Shown: positions 11,117-20,348 of the stretch, piece after piece | Position numbering within the stretch: position 1 is the stretch's first letter | How the letters are laid out: each line of letters starts with the position of its first letter | Assembly: GCA_030268105.1 (NCBI GenBank) | Contig: BSDZ01000079.1 | Span: 124,001 to 188,000, forward strand | Direction of reading: 5' to 3' | Length of the DNA: 64,000 nucleotides | DNA from: Volvox africanus | Taxonomy: Eukaryota; Chlorophyta; Chlorophyceae; Chlamydomonadales; Volvocaceae | Position numbers and translations under genes: made by a program | The notes under the pieces: generated by a model | Databases searched by the model: none | Seen by the model: the letters and a program-made list of their open reading frames with translations, nothing else | Told to the model about the DNA's origin: nothing

Positions 11117-12349
11117 TTTCGGCTGAGGTACAAACGGCGGCATTAGAGGGCAATCCTTCGTAGAATGGCTCTCCGCACACCGTAGACAAACGTTGGCCAA
11201 TTTTCGACGCTCGAATTCGGAACGATTGCAATTCCATTTTGGCATAAATGTGTCGTCCGTACGAGTACGCTTTGCGTTGGGGTCGGAACGCTGTGCGGCT
11301 GCCGACGACGGCGCACCACCACGCTTCCTGTTCCTAGCTGGGTCCGAGCTCGGACCTGCTCCTCCTGTACCACGGACACCCGAGCTAGCGCCCCCGCGCG
11401 CCTTGCGCTGCCCGTTGCCGCGTCGCGTCGCGGCAGTAGGCGTGGGGCGGGTCGCGCCGAGGTCCTGGTCGAGAGCTACAGCTTCCCCAAGCGGATCCTG
11501 CACTTGCACGGCATTTGCACGAGGGGCAGACTTGACTTCTTCCTCGCCGGCAAGAAGTCGTATCTCCGCGCCTTTAGCAAAAGCGACCAACGCGTCATAC
11601 GACTTGATCTGCGCTCCAACCAAGTCAGTGGCGCACCATTTAGCCAAAAGTTTCGTTAGGCCTCGCCTAAACCAAAAGACACGCTCAGATTCGGTGAGGT
11701 CAGCAATGGGAGTCACAAGTGCTTCGAAGCGTGACTGGTACGCAGGTACATTTTCATCCCGACGCATGTGGTAGCTACCCGCTGCCAAAACGTTACGAGC
11801 TTCCACATCGCGTGCTTGAACCTCAGTAGCGAATCGTGCGAGCAAAGCGGCGACTAACTCGTCAAAAGTATAGCTGCCCCGGGCGTTGGTCCAATTGCGA
11901 TACCAGTCCTTCGCTGCGCCCTCGAGGGTGTTACCAACGAAGAGACACCTGATACCGTCATTGTCGCCACCATGAACAGCTTGGAGGTACTTTTTAGCGT
12001 CACGCACGTACGCACGAGTTGCATCGGCTATGCTATGCCCTGGTGTCTTGTCGGTCAGCGAAATATTGAGCCTAGGAACGGGAATCGACAATCTCATCAC
12101 CTCAGGGATGTCATCATGCCCTCGAGCTTGAGGTAATGGCAGAACCCTTGGTCCAGCAGTGTTGTCCATATTCGTGTTCACTGCTGAATGCGGCACAATT
12201 AAGTGAGCAGGGGTCTGAAGGAAAAGGGGCTCTTGAGTGGCTCGCGCGCCAACAGTCTCAAGACCTCTATCCGGCGCTCTAGCAGCTACAACGAAATCGG
12301 GTTGGCTAGCTAGGCTAGTGTGCGGCGTATCGTCGTGTTCCGCGGACAT
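11114..12349 (-). CDS. gag: Gag polyprotein, Gypsy-B copy 1
   Basis: 411 aa from the ATG at 12349. A Ty3/Gypsy capsid domain spans roughly residues 85-270 (IPVPRLNISL ... FEALVTPIADLTESERVFWFRRGL). A basic, Gly/Ala/Arg-rich region follows, then a zinc knuckle near the C terminus, CLRCAESHSTKDC. Its spacing is C-X2-C-X3-H-X4-C, one residue shorter than the usual X4 before His. It forms the particle and binds the RNA genome. It overlaps the leader ORF 12315-12569 by 35 nt in another frame, so the leader ORF's stop lies just inside gag. It ends in the putative readthrough UAG. Confidence 0.93.
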   Translation of the reverse strand: MSAEHDDTPHTSLASQPDFVVAARAPDRGLETVGARATQEPLFLQTPAHLIVPHSAVNTNMDNTAGPRVLPLPQARGHDDIPEVMRLSIPVPRLNISLTDKTPGHSIADATRAYVRDAKKYLQAVHGGDNDGIRCLFVGNTLEGAAKDWYRNWTNARGSYTFDELVAALLARFATEVQARDVEARNVLAAGSYHMRRDENVPAYQSRFEALVTPIADLTESERVFWFRRGLTKLLAKWCATDLVGAQIKSYDALVAFAKGAEIRLLAGEEEVKSAPRANAVQVQDPLGEAVALDQDLGATRPTPTAATRRGNGQRKARGGASSGVRGTGGAGPSSDPARNRKRGGAPSSAAAQRSDPNAKRTRTDDTFMPKWNCNRSEFERRKLANVCLRCAESHSTKDCPLMPPFVPQPK

Positions 12350-12569
12350 GGAGCACGAAACGATACCCTAGTTTTGCGTAATAGAAGCCGACTTCTATCG
12401 CAAAGGCAAGAGTACAAAACAGTTCGGTGAGCCTACCGACAGTACTCTTGAGAAGATTCAGCAAACTCAGCAAGTAATTGCCCAGCTGAGTCCTGATCTC
12501 CGTAGTTTGAGCAATGAGAGTCGCCAACTGGTCCGGACGAACACCGGTCTCAGTCGCCGCGGCAAGCAA
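12315..12569 (-). CDS. Leader ORF 2, Gypsy-B copy 1 (84 aa)
   Basis: An 84-codon frame between the short leader ORF and gag. Its product starts with a polar helix-like stretch (ETGVRPDQLATLIAQTTEIR) and continues with a Leu-rich, hydrophobic part (YLLSLLNLL, CTLAFAIEVGFYY). It is preserved in copy 2 and in the plus-strand fragment near 30984. It overlaps the gag start. It may be translated separately, joined to gag by splicing or frameshift, or be only a leader remnant. I do not recognise a domain. Confidence 0.4.
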   Translation of the reverse strand: MLAAATETGVRPDQLATLIAQTTEIRTQLGNYLLSLLNLLKSTVGRLTELFCTLAFAIEVGFYYAKLGYRFVLHVRGTRRYAAH

Positions 12570-12652
12570 TGCCGGTGCACTGAGATTACCTGCGACTCAG
12601 AGCGTACACTTACACAACAAGTGCAGCAATCTAAGTAAAAGCAATTAAAAAA

Positions 12653-12748
12653 TTACAAACCGGAAGCGGCGGCGTCCAAAACGGCGCGGCCCAAGTCTTC
12701 GGCAAAAGTATCTAGCGGTCCTTGTGGTTCGTCGCTGGAACTCGCCAT
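12653..12748 (-). CDS. Short leader ORF 1, Gypsy-B copy 1 (31 aa)
   Basis: ATG-initiated, starting Met-Ala-Ser-Ser-Ser-Asp-Glu, ending Ala-Ala-Ala-Ser-Gly-Leu-stop. It lies about 50 nt downstream of the primer site. Equivalent ORFs occur in all four Gypsy-B copies here, and a counterpart occurs in Gypsy-A. Probably an upstream ORF or first coding exon. Confidence 0.45.
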   Translation of the reverse strand: MASSSDEPQGPLDTFAEDLGRAVLDAAASGL

Positions 12749-12800
12749 AGAAAGAACCTACTTCCGATTAGACAAAGAGAGACAGTTAGGCAACGAACCT

Positions 12801-12812
12801 GTCTCGATACCA
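12801..12812 (-). other. Primer binding site, Gypsy-B copy 1
   Basis: TGGTATCGAGAC on the minus strand, 3 nt inside the LTR at 12816-13640, identical to the Gypsy-A site. Confidence 0.8.
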
Positions 12813-12815
12813 AAT

Positions 12816-13640
12816 TGTTGTACCTCTCGTTCGCGTTTGCTCATGAGTATCTGCACGTCTGGAGACTATCGACACCGATGCGCGAGCACTTGCAAGTACA
12901 GCAAGGCAAGCGAGAGCAAACAGAGACAGCGGAAGACTTCAAGACGAAGAGAGATATAACTTACGGTCTTACAGATCGGAATGATGCAATGGACGAAATC
13001 GCCGTCAGCGCCGGAAGCAAGCAATCATCACGCGGCGGTGATTAGCGAAGTTCAGGCTTTAGCTCGGGCTAAGTAGGATATCGTATAGCAATAGTAATGT
13101 AGAACACACAAGTGTTCTCTGGTATCGAATGTCTTATCTTGCTTAGCCGTCCTCGCATCTGTTATACTCACAGCATCGCAATGCCGTACGATTCACATCA
13201 GGAGGCCGATCCTAGATGTGACAACCCTACTGCGTCTAGGCGATGTCTACGCATAACAATGTATAAGCCTTTCCGGCATTCGCATGATGCAAGGGTCCGG
13301 ATAACGATATCCGGTTGCAGGGCATGCATCGTGACAAGTGCGGCGCTCTCAACGTGTGCTTTAATGAAGTAATATTATATCAGATAATATTACTTATCGT
13401 TTTGTAGCACGAGCATAATGCGCACTTCAATGCTTCGGGCTTTCATGCATGCTAGGCGGATTTGCCATGATGCGATGTCGCGATGGATAATGACAACATG
13501 CCAAATGCATATATAAATGTACACGAATACATTTATATCATGCAGATTCATTCATATGCAATGCGTTCATCACAAAAGCACTTCGCCTCGTAGGATCGCG
13601 TCGACCTACGCGTCGGCGGGAAATGAACCGTAGCACAACA
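12816..13640 (-). repeat. Gypsy-B LTR, 825 bp, shared by copies 1 and 2
   Basis: Minus-strand sequence starts TGTTGTGC and ends GTACAACA (TGTTGT/ACAACA inverted ends). It serves as 5' LTR of copy 1 (primer site on its left) and 3' LTR of copy 2 (polypurine tract on its right). It contains several perfect hairpins: 12 bp arms at 13367-13378 and 13384-13395 (AAGTAATATTAT), and 11 bp arms at 13511-13521 and 13528-13538 (ATATAAATGTA). The second hairpin contains TATAAA-like motifs on both strands about 105 nt into the LTR, a candidate promoter. Confidence 0.93.
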
Positions 13641-13655
13641 ATTATCCCCCCTCCC
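13641..13655 (-). other. Polypurine tract, Gypsy-B copy 2
   Basis: GGGAGGGGGGATAAT on the minus strand immediately before the 3' LTR start TGTTGTGC. This is the expected primer for plus-strand DNA synthesis. Confidence 0.8.
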
Positions 13656-13699
13656 GTATGCAGCGTCCTCGCTGCATCATACAGCATCGACTGCAGGGG

Positions 13700-16600
13700 T
13701 CATTGGGCTTGCGTGGCACGTTTGCGGGCTTCTTCGAGCAGGGGTTTCATGTCCTGTGAGAAGTTGCGTGCCGGTTCCCATGAGTTGTGCTCGTCGGTAT
13801 ACCCTGTCCACTTAACCAAGTACTCGTGTACTGTTCGCTTACGTCGGTGTCGGCCCACACGACGCGCGCGATAATCTAACACCCGCTCCACATCATAAAA
13901 CTTCTGTTTACCAGCGATCCAGGTCTCGGGAACTGGTTCGATCGCTGTGGGGGCGTTAGCAGACTCAGGGACGGGTTCCGTACCACGATACGGACGAACA
14001 AGCGATACGTGAAACGTGGGGTGAATGGTCATATCAGTGGGCAATGCAAGCTCCACAGCCACATTCCCAACCATGCGCATGACAGGATACGGACCAATCC
14101 AACGGGGTAAGAGTTTTCGGGATCCGTCGGCCAAGGAACGCAAGTTCTTGGTGCTTAGCAACACGAGTTGCCCCTCCGAAAACGTCACATCCTGCTTGGA
14201 TTTGTTGTAGTATTCCGTCGTTCGTTGCTGCGCCGCGTCCAAACATGACTTCGCGTCTGTGATTCGGGACATAAAAGACTTGGCAAAAAGTTTAGCAGCA
14301 GGCACGTTCACTTCCAACTCACGCCACACGGGTAGCGCGGGATGAAACCCGTAGTTAAGAAAGAACGGACTTTTGCCTGTAGAGCGGTTAACAGCGTTGT
14401 TAAGCGCGAATTCTGCCGCAGTCAAATATGTATCCCAAACAAGTGGTGTGCGACCAGCATAATTGCGCAACATATCACCCAACGTGCGGTTTGTGCGTTC
14501 GGTTTGACCATCAGTCTGCGGGTGATACGCCGTGCTCAGGTTGACGCGCATGCCAACTAGTTTGCAGAGCGCTTCCCAAAACTTAGACGTGAACTGTCCA
14601 CCGCGGTCCGAGATCACATTTTTGGGAATCCCGTGTAACCGAACTACATTATCGAAAAACAAACGTGCGGTTTGCTCAGCCGTGCAGGATGATGTGCATG
14701 GTGCTAGGTGAACCATCTTAGTCAGACGGTCGACCATTACGAACACCGCATCGTATCCCCCCTCAGTTTTGGGCAGCGCGACTACGAAGTCCATGGAAAC
14801 ACTTTCCCAAGGCGCATCCGGGACAGGCAACGGTTGCAACAACCCATGGCCCTTACCGGACAAAGCCTTATTGCGCTGGCACAGACTGCATGTCTGGACG
14901 AAGTTCGCCGCATCCTTAGCCAAACGAGGCCACCAAAAGGAACGTTGCACCAAGTCGATCAATCGCTTGCTACCAGGGTGTCCTGCTAACGGGTCCTCGT
15001 GGAACCGCGCAAGGATGTCGTAGCGTAGCGCGTCGTCGTTCGGAACGACGATTTGCGTAGCTGCACCCTCCGTCCGTAGCCAAAGGCCATTCTGCTTGCG
15101 AAGGTTTTCTACATTAGCCGGGTCCGCGAACCAGGCGTCTGCGTTGTAGGCAACCTTCAACCGCTCCGCGAGGTCCGTCGCGATCGGTACCTCCTCGCTA
15201 CGCGGCCGCACGACGGGCGCTGCCAAAATTGCAGCGTGTAGCGACGGATGTCGACTGAGAGCATCGGCAATATTCAATTTACCAGAAATATACTCCCAGG
15301 TGCAGTTGAACCTAGCTAGATATTCCATCCACCTAGCTTGACGGCGGTTCAACGTCGGAACGCTTTGCAAAAACGTTAGGGGCTTATGGTCAGTCTTTAA
15401 AGTAAACGGGCGTCCCTCGAGGTAACAGCGCCATTCCTTTAAAGCATGCAGCACAGCCAGAAGCTCCTGTTCCCCGGTGGTGTAGCGAATCTCCGCACCA
15501 GAAAACTTCTTACTCGTGAAGGCGATCGGTCGCCCTTCCTGTAACAATACAGCGCCGCTTCCAAATATTGAGGCATCAGACACTACCTCAACACGAAATG
15601 GCAACGAGTAATCGGGGAATGCAAGGGTGACATCTTCGGCAACGATCTGTTTGAGCTCTTCGAATGCCCGCTGGCATTGCGACGTCCACGACTCGAGCGA
15701 AACGAAAACGCCTTTGCGAGTTAAGTTAGTAAGCGGGGCCGCAATGATGGAATATTTTTCAATGAACTTCCGGAAATAATTGGTCAAGCCAAGGAACTTA
15801 CGCAGCTCCGTGAGGTTCTGAGGCGCGGGCCAATCGCGAACCACGGCGACCTTCCGCGGGTCCATCTTCACACCGGTGGCCGACACAATGTGGCCCAAAT
15901 ATTCCACCTGAGGCTGCGCCCAAAAGCATTTGGCGCGTTTAGCAAACAATTGCTCCCGCCTCATAACGTCGAGCACGAGCCGAAGATGCTCCAAGTGCTC
16001 CTCGCGCGTTTTAGAATATACCAAGATGTCATCCAGGTAGCAAACAACGAACCTGTCGATAAACGGCCTAAACATTCGGTCCATAACCGCCTGAAACGTC
16101 GCAGGGGCATTAGTCAAACCAAACGATAGGACCGTATACTCAAAGTGACCGAAGGGCGTCCGAAAAGCGGTTTTCGGGATATCAGAGGCAGCGATGCGAA
16201 TCTGATTGTAGCCCTGTTGTAAGTCAATTGAGGAAAAATAAGCCGAGCCCTTCAGCTTATCCAACAGGTCGTCAACGCGTGGCAAAGGATAGCGATTTTT
16301 CACCGTGTTCGCATTTAACCCCCGGTAATCGATGCACATGCGCAAGGTCCCATCCTTCTTACCGACAAACAAAATCGGTGCAGAATACGGGGATGTGCTG
16401 GGGCGTATCATACCCTTCGCGAGTAAATCCGTCACCTGGCGCTTTACCTCGTCCAGCTCCAATGGACTCAACCTGTACATTGGCCGGGCCGTAGGCTGCG
16501 CTCCAGGCATGAGAGGGATTGTGTGATCAACAGGACGCATAGGTGGTAGCCCAGGGATATCTTTAAAGACGTCCTCATACTGCGACAGTAGGGCCTCAAC

Positions 16601-17761
16601 CTCAGGATCCGCAGAAATCTGCGCGGTGGTGACACAACAGCTCACCCGCGGCCTTAAAAGCAGTCCGTGGGCACCCTTCCGTAACAAACGGACGGCCTCC
16701 TTACGCCCGACTAGCTCTGGTTCGATTCGCGCGGCCATTGCGGTCACAGCGAAATTAACCATAGGCACCGCCTCAGTTTCGCCCTCCTTTGGTGTGACAT
16801 GTTCGAACGACAGGAAAGGTACCTTAATCGACAGAGTACCCTTGCACATATGCAGGGTTGCGGTCTCCATGTCGATGCGCGCGCGGTACTGTAGTAATGT
16901 CGACGACCCCATTATGTACGGTGCAGTCTCTGCTAAGCCCTGCAGCACGTACGGCCGGGTCACAACACGCAAAGGGCCTAACGATAGGCTAAGGGTAATC
17001 CTGCCCACGATGGGATGCTTACCCCCGTCAGCAAGGGTAACCTGTGGACAATCAGACGACTCTGGGGACAACCCCAGCGCATTCACCTCTGCGACAGAGA
17101 TGAAGTCGTCGCTGGCACCGGTGTCAACAAGTGCCTTCAGAGTACGGCCATTCAAACCGATCTGAACCACAGGGACACGGTTATCTACGAGCGACTGCCC
17201 AGCAGACAACGTCAGTGCACTTAAGGCGGGTCCGTAACCAACGGCACCCCCATCAGGAGCGTCGTACCAAACGTCAACCGAGTAGGATAGGTGTGGCCAC
17301 GGAGCCAACGTACCCTCCCGATCCACACCATTAAACAAAACGGTGCCCGGCTCGAACCGGTGGACATGCCGCATACCCCTTAACGATGCCTCTGCCTTGC
17401 GCCGACAGAAAGCGGGGAGTAAAACACATGCGGCAGTGTCTGGATATTGACGCCTACACCTCCTGTACATGGCCAACTGTTCCGACATCTCACGCAGAGA
17501 CGAGGGGATGAACAAAACCACGTGGTTGGACAGATCGATAGACGACAGGGGACGGCGAGGTGTAAACACATTACACAACGGATCGAAGCAGAGAAGTCCC
17601 GTGCGTCCGTCAAGCGTGATGCGTCGCGCAATGACTCGCTCGATGTGTCCAAGTACACAAGGCAACAATGCCTTAACGGCTGGCCGTAAGGATGACCACC
17701 GACCACGCGTTAGTTCAGAAATCCCGGGTGGTGCCCCCTCCACAGGAACCCGGGCAAGCCC
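13700..17761 (-). CDS. pol: Pol polyprotein, Gypsy-B copy 2
   Basis: Intact Pol with the same order as copy 1: N-terminal domain, protease, RT, RNase H, integrase, chromodomain. All catalytic motifs are present (DTGAS, YLDD, DDE triad). It differs from copy 1 by only a few residues, for example Leu instead of Arg in the STL[R/L]QYRAR stretch, Ala instead of Gly in AEQT[G/A]RLFF, and Arg instead of His in VM[H/R]MVG. It is in frame with gag across the UAG at 17762-17764. Stop TGA at 13700-13702. Confidence 0.95.
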   Translation of the reverse strand, partial: GLARVPVEGAPPGISELTRGRWSSLRPAVKALLPCVLGHIERVIARRITLDGRTGLLCFDPLCNVFTPRRPLSSIDLSNHVVLFIPSSLREMSEQLAMYRRCRRQYPDTAACVLLPAFCRRKAEASLRGMRHVHRFEPGTVLFNGVDREGTLAPWPHLSYSVDVWYDAPDGGAVGYGPALSALTLSAGQSLVDNRVPVVQIGLNGRTLKALVDTGASDDFISVAEVNALGLSPESSDCPQVTLADGGKHPIVGRITLSLSLGPLRVVTRPYVLQGLAETAPYIMGSSTLLQYRARIDMETATLHMCKGTLSIKVPFLSFEHVTPKEGETEAVPMVNFAVTAMAARIEPELVGRKEAVRLLRKGAHGLLLRPRVSCCVTTAQISADPEVEALLSQYEDVFKDIPGLPPMRPVDHTIPLMPGAQPTARPMYRLSPLELDEVKRQVTDLLAKGMIRPSTSPYSAPILFVGKKDGTLRMCIDYRGLNANTVKNRYPLPRVDDLLDKLKGSAYFSSIDLQQGYNQIRIAASDIPKTAFRTPFGHFEYTVLSFGLTNAPATFQAVMDRMFRPFIDRFVVCYLDDILVYSKTREEHLEHLRLVLDVMRREQLFAKRAKCFWAQPQVEYLGHIVSATGVKMDPRKVAVVRDWPAPQNLTELRKFLGLTNYFRKFIEKYSIIAAPLTNLTRKGVFVSLESWTSQCQRAFEELKQIVAEDVTLAFPDYSLPFRVEVVSDASIFGSGAVLLQEGRPIAFTSKKFSGAEIRYTTGEQELLAVLHALKEWRCYLEGRPFTLKTDHKPLTFLQSVPTLNRRQARWMEYLARFNCTWEYISGKLNIADALSRHPSLHAAILAAPVVRPRSEEVPIATDLAERLKVAYNADAWFADPANVENLRKQNGLWLRTEGAATQIVVPNDDALRYDILARFHEDPLAGHPGSKRLIDLVQRSFWWPRLAKDAANFVQTCSLCQRNKALSGKGHGLLQPLPVPDAPWESVSMDFVVALPKTEGGYDAVFVMVDRLTKMVHLAPCTSSCTAEQTARLFFDNVVRLHGIPKNVISDRGGQFTSKFWEALCKLVGMRVNLSTAYHPQTDGQTERTNRTLGDMLRNYAGRTPLVWDTYLTAAEFALNNAVNRSTGKSPFFLNYGFHPALPVWRELEVNVPAAKLFAKSFMSRITDAKSCLDAAQQRTTEYYNKSKQDVTFSEGQLVLLSTKNLRSLADGSRKLLPRWIGPYPVMRMVGNVAVELALPTDMTIHPTFHVSLVRPYRGTEPVPESANAPTAIEPVPETWIAGKQKFYDVERVLDYRARRVGRHRRKRTVHEYLVKWTGYTDEHNSWEPARNFSQDMKPLLEEARKRATQAQ

Positions 17762-17764
17762 CTA
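17723..17764 (-). promoter_or_regulatory. Gag-Pol readthrough signal, copy 2
   Basis: Same as copy 1: UAG-GGG at 17762-17764, 7 nt spacer, 7 bp perfect stem with arms 17748-17754 and 17723-17729. Confidence 0.65.
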
Positions 17765-18997
17765 TTTCGGCTGAGGTACAAACGGCGGCATTAGAGGGCA
17801 ATCCTTCGTAGAATGGCTCTCCGCACACCGTAGACAAACGTTGGCCAATTTTCGACGCTCGAATTCGGAACGATTGCAATTCCATTTTGGCATAAATGTG
17901 TCGTCCATACGAGTACGCTTTGCGTTGGGGTCGGAACGCTGTGCGGCTGCCGACGACGGCGCACCACCACGCTTCCTGTTCCTAGCTGGGTCCGAGCTCG
18001 GACCTGCTCCTCCTGTACCACGGACACCCGAGCTAGCGCCCCCGCGCGCCTTGCGCTGCCCGTTGCCGCGTCGCGTCGCGGCAGTAGGCGTGGGGTGGGT
18101 CGCGCCGAGGTCCTGGTCGAGAGCTACAGCTTCCCCAAGCGGATCCTGCACTTGCACGGCATTTGCACGAGGGGCAGACTTGACTTCTTCCTCGCCGGCA
18201 AGAAGTCGTATCTCCGCGCCTTTAGCAAAAGCGACCAAAGCGTCATACGACTTGATCTGCGCTCCAACCAAGTCAGTGGCGCACCATTTAGCCAAAAGTT
18301 TCGTTAGGCCTCGCCTAAACCAAAAGACACGCTCAGATTCGGTGAGGTCAGCAATGGGAGTCACAAGGGCTTCGAAGCGTGACTGGTACGCAGGTACATT
18401 TTCATCCCGACGCATGTGGTAGCTACCCGCTGCCAAAACGTTACGAGCTTCCACATCGCGTGCTTGAACCTCAGTAGCGAATCGTGCGAGCAAAGCGGCG
18501 ACTAACTCGTCAAAAGTATAGCTGCCCCGGGCGTTGGTCCAATTGCGATACCAGTCCTTCGCTGCGCCCTCGAGGGTGTTACCAACGAAGAGACACCTGA
18601 TACCGTCATTGTCGCCACCATGAACAGCTTGGAGGTACTTTTTAGCGTCACGCACGTACGCACGAGTTGCATCGGCTATGCTATGCCCTGGTGTCTTGTC
18701 GGTCAGCGAAATATTGAGCCTAGGAACGGGAATCGACAATCTCATCACCTCAGGGATGTCATCATGCCCTCGAGCTTGAGGTAATGGCAGAACCCTTGGT
18801 CCAGCAGTGTTGTCCATATTCGTGTTCACTGCTGAATGCGGCACAATTAAGTGAGCAGGGGTCTGAAGGAAAAGGGGCTCTTGAGTGGCTCGCGCGCCAA
18901 CAGTCTCAAGACCTCTATCCGGCGCTCTAGCAGCTACAACGAAATCGGGTTGGCTAGCTAGGCTAGTGTGCGGCATATCGTCGTGTTCCGCGGACAT
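17762..18997 (-). CDS. gag: Gag polyprotein, Gypsy-B copy 2
   Basis: 411 aa, intact, nearly identical to copy 1 Gag (for example Met for Thr at residue 8, His for Arg in the GAT[R/H]PTP linker, Met for Thr near RTR[T/M]DD). It has the same capsid domain and the same short-spaced C-X2-C-X3-H-X4-C knuckle. It encodes the particle protein of the one complete element in the window. Confidence 0.93.
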   Translation of the reverse strand: MSAEHDDMPHTSLASQPDFVVAARAPDRGLETVGARATQEPLFLQTPAHLIVPHSAVNTNMDNTAGPRVLPLPQARGHDDIPEVMRLSIPVPRLNISLTDKTPGHSIADATRAYVRDAKKYLQAVHGGDNDGIRCLFVGNTLEGAAKDWYRNWTNARGSYTFDELVAALLARFATEVQARDVEARNVLAAGSYHMRRDENVPAYQSRFEALVTPIADLTESERVFWFRRGLTKLLAKWCATDLVGAQIKSYDALVAFAKGAEIRLLAGEEEVKSAPRANAVQVQDPLGEAVALDQDLGATHPTPTAATRRGNGQRKARGGASSGVRGTGGAGPSSDPARNRKRGGAPSSAAAQRSDPNAKRTRMDDTFMPKWNCNRSEFERRKLANVCLRCAESHSTKDCPLMPPFVPQPK

Positions 18998-19217
18998 GGA
19001 GCACGAAACGATACCCTAGTTTTGCGTAATAGAAGCCGACTTCTATCGCAAAGGCAAGAGTACAAAGCGACTCGGTGAGCCTACCGACAGTACTCTTGAG
19101 AAGATTCAGCAAACTCAGCAAGTAATTGCCCAGCTGAGTCCTGATCTCCGTAGTTTGAGCAATGAGAGTCGCCAACTGGTCCGGACGAACACCGGTCTCA
19201 GTCGCCGTGGCAAGCAA
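18963..19217 (-). CDS. Leader ORF 2, Gypsy-B copy 2 (84 aa)
   Basis: Same frame as in copy 1. Differences include Thr for Ala near the N terminus (MLATATETG) and Ser-Leu for Leu-Phe after GRLTE. It overlaps the gag start by 35 nt. Preservation of the frame despite substitutions is weak evidence that it is used. Confidence 0.4.
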   Translation of the reverse strand: MLATATETGVRPDQLATLIAQTTEIRTQLGNYLLSLLNLLKSTVGRLTESLCTLAFAIEVGFYYAKLGYRFVLHVRGTRRYAAH

Positions 19218-19300
19218 GGCCGGTGCACTGAGATTACCTGCGACTCAGAGCGTACACTTACACAACAAGTGCAGCAATCTAAGTAAAAGCAATTAAACAA

Positions 19301-19396
19301 TTACAAACCGGAAGCGGCGGCGTCCAAAACGGCGCGGCCCAAGTCTTCGGCAAAAGTATCTAGCGGTCCTCGTGGTTCGTCGCTGGAACTCGCCAT
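19301..19396 (-). CDS. Short leader ORF 1, Gypsy-B copy 2 (31 aa)
   Basis: Same 31-codon ORF as in copy 1, located between the primer site and leader ORF 2. Confidence 0.45.
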   Translation of the reverse strand: MASSSDEPRGPLDTFAEDLGRAVLDAAASGL

Positions 19397-19449
19397 AGAA
19401 AGAACCTACTTCCAATTAGACAAAGAGAGACAGTTAGGCAACGAACCTG

Positions 19450-19461
19450 GTCTCGATACCA
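19450..19461 (-). other. Primer binding site, Gypsy-B copy 2
   Basis: TGGTATCGAGAC on the minus strand, 3 nt from the LTR at 19465. Confidence 0.8.
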
Positions 19462-19464
19462 AAT

Positions 19465-20289
19465 TGTTGTACCTCTCGTTCGCGTTTGCTCATGAGTATC
19501 TGCATGTCTGGAGACTATCGACACCGATGCGCGAGCACTTGCAAGTACAGCAAGGCAAGCGAGAGCAAACAGAGACAGCGGAAGACTTCAAGACGAAGAG
19601 AGATATAACTTACGGTCTTACAGATCGGAATGATGCAATGGACGAAATCGCCGTCAGCGCCGGAAGCAAGCAATCATCACGCGGCGGTGATTAGCGAAGT
19701 TCAGGCTTTAGCTCGGGCTAAGTAGGATCTCGTATAGCAATAGTAATGTAGAACACACAAGTGTTCTCCGGTATCGAATGTCTTATCTTGCTTAGCCGTC
19801 CTCGCATCTGTTATACTCACAGCATCGCAATGCCGTACGATTCACATCAGGAGGCCGATCCTAGATGTGACAACCCTACTGCGTCTAGGCGATGTCTACG
19901 CATAACAATGTATAAGCCTTTCCGGCATTCGCATGATGCAAGGGTCCGGATAACGATATCCGGTTGCAGGGCATGCATCGCGACAAGTGCGGCGCTCTCA
20001 ACGTGTGCTTTAATGAAGTAATATTATATCAGATAATATTACTTATCGTTTTGTAGCACGAGCATAATGCGCACTTCAATGCTTCGGGCTTTCATGCATG
20101 CTAGGCGGATTTGCCATGATGCGATGTCGCGATGGATAATGACAACATGCCAAATGCATATATAAATGTACACGAATACATTTATATCATGCAGATTCAT
20201 TCATATGCAATGCGTTCATCACAAAAGCACTTCGCCTCGTAGGATCGCGTCGACCTACGCGTCGGCGGGAAATGAACCGTAGCACAACA
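19465..20289 (-). repeat. Gypsy-B LTR, 825 bp, shared by copies 2 and 3
   Basis: 5' LTR of copy 2 and 3' LTR of copy 3. Same length as the other array LTRs, same hairpins, only scattered single-base differences. Confidence 0.93.
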
Positions 20290-20304
20290 ATTATCCCCCC
20301 TCCC
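20290..20304 (-). other. Polypurine tract, Gypsy-B copy 3
   Basis: GGGAGGGGGGATAAT on the minus strand abutting the LTR at 20289. Confidence 0.8.
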
Positions 20305-20348
20305 GTATGCAGCGTCCTCACTGCATCATACAGCATCGACTGCAGGGG

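Larger units (their letters stand above)
12816..20289 (-). mobile_element. Complete Gypsy-B element (copy 2)
   Basis: A 7474 bp element with all expected parts in order on the minus strand: 5' LTR (19465-20289), primer site, two leader ORFs, intact gag, UAG readthrough site, intact pol, polypurine tract and 3' LTR (12816-13640). The two LTRs are both 825 bp with only a handful of differences. It looks potentially functional. Flanking target duplications cannot be tested because both LTRs are shared with neighbours. Confidence 0.9.

Noticed and set aside
9978..11774. Plus-strand open frames of 179 and 193 aa over Gypsy-B pol and gag.
   Set aside because: They lie antisense to intact gag and pol with recognisable domains; they are frame shadows.
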